The notes beneath the pieces are model-generated. The model saw only the letters and a program-made list of their open reading frames with translations, did not search any database and had not been told where the DNA came from. From the NCBI GenBank assembly GCA_903819605.1, contig CAIJEA010000426.1, positions 1 through 7,386 on the forward strand: a stretch of 7,386 nucleotides of DNA. Reading direction: 5' to 3'. This stretch comes from an uncultured cyanobacterium (GTDB taxonomy: Bacteria > Cyanobacteriota > Cyanobacteriia > Pseudanabaenales > Pseudanabaenaceae). The position numbers and the translations under genes are program-made. Shown here one piece after another: positions 6,507 to 7,386 of this stretch; position 1 is the stretch's first letter; the number at the start of each line of letters is the position of its first letter.

Positions 6507-6538
6507 AAGAGAGTTGCGGCGTAACTCTCTTCTAGGTT
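6500..6538 (+). terminator. Hairpin overlapping the glycosyltransferase stop codon
   Basis: AACCTAGAAGAGAGTT (6500-6515) pairs perfectly with 6523-6538 around GCGGCGT, where one wobble and one C-G pair may extend the stem to 18. The TAG stop (6504-6506) is in the ascending arm. On the plus strand TGTTATAAAACTT follows, with no real T-run, so it may be a repeat-type hairpin or mRNA 3'-end stabiliser, with the next palindrome as the true terminator. Confidence 0.6.
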
Positions 6539-6557
6539 GTTATAAAACTTGATGACA

Positions 6558-6603
6558 ATTAAAAAAGTAAGGGCAATTCATGAATTGCCCTTACTTTTTT
6601 AAT
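6558..6603. terminator. Bidirectional terminator: 46-bp perfect palindrome between convergent genes
   Basis: The two 23-bp halves (6558-6580 and 6581-6603) are exact reverse complements, with no spacer at the DNA level. The core is GGGCAATTCATGAATTGCCC (6571-6590), flanked by six A on one side and six T on the other. A GC-rich stem followed by a T-run exists on both strands, as expected for a shared terminator of the convergent genes on either side. The core resembles the GGGGCAATTCATGAATTGCCCC-type intergenic palindromes I recall as frequent in filamentous cyanobacteria (from memory). It contains the TAA stop of the minus-strand gene (6599-6601). Confidence 0.8.
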
Positions 6604-6880
6604 CCGTTAGTTTTTCCCATGCCGATCGCGCTGCTTTTTGAATGCGGCTGACGGTTTTAGTTACTTTCTTTTCCAGCTTTTTCTCGACATTTTCTAGAGC
6701 CTCATTCACTGACTCAACCGCCCAACTATCAAATTCTTCTAGACGATCGCGCACCACATCAACCTGTTTATCTACAGTTTTATGGGCTTTTCTCAGATTT
6801 TTTTGATACTGCTGCTGCGCCACATCCGTGACTGTATGCAACGTTTTTTCGATCTGACGTTTAATGTCTTTCTTTGGCAT
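6599..6880 (-). CDS. Small Lys/Glu-rich helical protein, function unknown
   Basis: I do not recognise a named family. The 93-residue product is highly charged and looks almost wholly helical, with no cysteine, no membrane segment and no signal peptide. It starts MPKKDIKRQIEKTLHTVTD and has an acidic/basic middle (VVRDRLEEFDSW) and a coiled-coil-like stretch NEALENVEKKLEKKVTKTV at about residues 59-77. Such amphipathic repeats recall LEA- or apolipoprotein-like helical proteins, but that is only composition. I chose ATG at 6878-6880 because AGGAG (6893-6889) lies 8 nt upstream, an excellent Shine-Dalgarno. The longer reading from ATG at 6931 adds 17 residues, would place this Shine-Dalgarno inside the gene and has none of its own. 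The TAA stop is inside the 46-bp palindrome. It is divergent from the TPR gene, 75 bp away. Confidence 0.75.
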   Translation of the reverse strand: MPKKDIKRQIEKTLHTVTDVAQQQYQKNLRKAHKTVDKQVDVVRDRLEEFDSWAVESVNEALENVEKKLEKKVTKTVSRIQKAARSAWEKLTD

Positions 6881-6887
6881 CGCTATA

Positions 6888-6894
6888 ACTCCTG
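6888..6894 (-). promoter_or_regulatory. Strong Shine-Dalgarno that fixes the start of the small helical protein
   Basis: The minus strand reads CAGGAGT (6894-6888), and 8 nt separate AGGAG from ATG at 6880. It is the clearest ribosome-binding site in the window and the reason for rejecting the ATG at 6931. Confidence 0.75.
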
Positions 6895-6955
6895 AGCAGG
6901 TCACTGCAAAAGCGTTAGTTTCATTTATCATATCGCTATAGCTGGTTTAGCAAGT

Positions 6956-7386
6956 ATGGCGATGATACAAGAATTTAATGAAGATTTCTTTCAACAGGGA
7001 TTAACTAAAGCTAAATCAGGCGATCGCTATGGTGCTATACAAGCGTTTAGCTGCGCGATCGCTTCTCGTCCTGAATTTGCTGAAGCCTATTATCAACGTG
7101 GACTCGTTTTATTCGATCTTGGCGATCGCCAAGGGGCGATTGCTGACTATGATCAAGCTCTAAAGTTGAAACCTGATGCGATCGATGTCTATATCGCCCG
7201 TGGCATAACTCGCATTGCCCTCGCCGATATCATCGCCGCCCAAGCCGATATTGCTCAAGCGCTGGAGATTAACCCTAAATCAGCGATCGCCCATCAGTTA
7301 CTCGGCTTAACTTATAAACAACAAAATCAAATCGAAAAGGCGATCGCGACTTATAAGCAAGCTGCCAACCTGTTTTTAGAACTACG
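6956..7386 (+). CDS. TPR-repeat protein, 3' end cut by the window edge
   Basis: An open frame runs from ATG at 6956 to the window end, 143 complete codons without a stop. It begins MAMIQEFNEDFFQQGLTKA and consists of consecutive tetratricopeptide repeats of 34 residues: SGDRYGAIQAFSCAIASRPE, then AEAYYQRGLVLFDLGDRQGA with IADYDQALKLKPD, then IDVYIARGITRIALADIIAA with ALEINP, then AIAHQLLGLTYKQQNQIEKA. The G/Y/A/P positions typical of TPR helices are kept. Such repeats mediate protein-protein contacts; no specific partner can be given, and a catalytic domain could follow beyond the window. ATG at 6962 (third codon) is an alternative start; neither has a clear Shine-Dalgarno. Five GCGATCGC octamers lie within this short coding part. 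Confidence 0.88.
   Translation, partial: MAMIQEFNEDFFQQGLTKAKSGDRYGAIQAFSCAIASRPEFAEAYYQRGLVLFDLGDRQGAIADYDQALKLKPDAIDVYIARGITRIALADIIAAQADIAQALEINPKSAIAHQLLGLTYKQQNQIEKAIATYKQAANLFLEL

Larger units (their letters stand above)
1405..7347. repeat. Dispersed HIP1 octamers (GCGATCGC)
   Basis: Exact GCGATCGC occurs at 1405, 2747, 3086, 3630, 3861, 5140, 6046, 6298, 7020, 7055, 7122, 7283 and 7340 (13 found by eye; one or two might be missed). All lie in coding sequence. Many seven-base variants are also present. This over-represented palindrome is a recognised signature of many cyanobacterial genomes. The copy at 7122 sits in a longer perfect palindrome, CTTGGCGATCGCCAAG (7118-7133). Confidence 0.95.

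Noticed and set aside
6881..6931. 17-residue N-terminal extension of the small helical protein from ATG at 6931
   Set aside because: The strong AGGAG at 6889-6893 points to the ATG at 6880; the extension has a different composition and no Shine-Dalgarno.
6879..6940. Direct repeat ATCGCTATA (6879-6887 and 6932-6940) as an operator in the divergent gap
   Set aside because: It is only 9 bp, one copy overlaps a start codon, and HIP1-like GCGAT words are so frequent here that chance is likely.

Overview
The window reads as ordinary chromosome of a cyanobacterium of moderate GC. The strongest evidence is the octamer GCGATCGC (HIP1), which I count 13 times in 7.4 kb. The protein types agree: a zinc-finger-less topoisomerase I with a Lys/Thr tail, a VKOR-type thioredoxin-like protein and a TPR protein. 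A Pseudanabaena-like lineage is a guess from general style, not something the sequence proves.

Layout, left to right. (1) 21-1556, minus: a membrane-anchored PP2C/SpoIIE-type serine phosphatase with a periplasmic helical sensor region. (2) 1557-1897: a gene-free stretch crowded with inverted repeats. It holds a MITE-like unit with 16-bp imperfect terminal repeats (1636-1788), which contains a nested palindrome and a perfect 20-bp hairpin, followed by a 22-bp hairpin just after the topA stop codon. (3) 1898-4630, minus: topA, DNA topoisomerase I, the only housekeeping gene here that can be named firmly. (4) 4815-5249, minus: an exported thioredoxin-fold protein with a CPHC motif. (5) 5352-6506, plus: a GT4 glycosyltransferase, divergent from (4). 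(6) 6507-6598: a short convergent gap filled by two strong hairpins; one includes the stop codon of the glycosyltransferase, the other the stop codon of the next gene. (7) 6599-6880, minus: a 93-residue Lys/Glu-rich helical protein of unknown function. (8) From 6956, plus: a TPR protein cut by the window end.

The genes do not form one pathway. Strand changes and strong hairpins split them into single-gene units: phosphatase signalling, DNA supercoiling, envelope thiol-disulfide chemistry, surface polysaccharide synthesis, an unknown small protein and a TPR scaffold. I found no tRNA, rRNA, CRISPR array, transposase or phage gene, and no convincing new multi-gene system. The parts most worth a second look are the palindrome cluster at 1636-1896 and the habit of placing stop codons in or beside terminator-like palindromes. 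Four gene starts needed a decision: topA, the thioredoxin-like gene and the small helical protein are shortened to internal ATG codons, while the phosphatase seems to start at TTG (or a nearby GTG).
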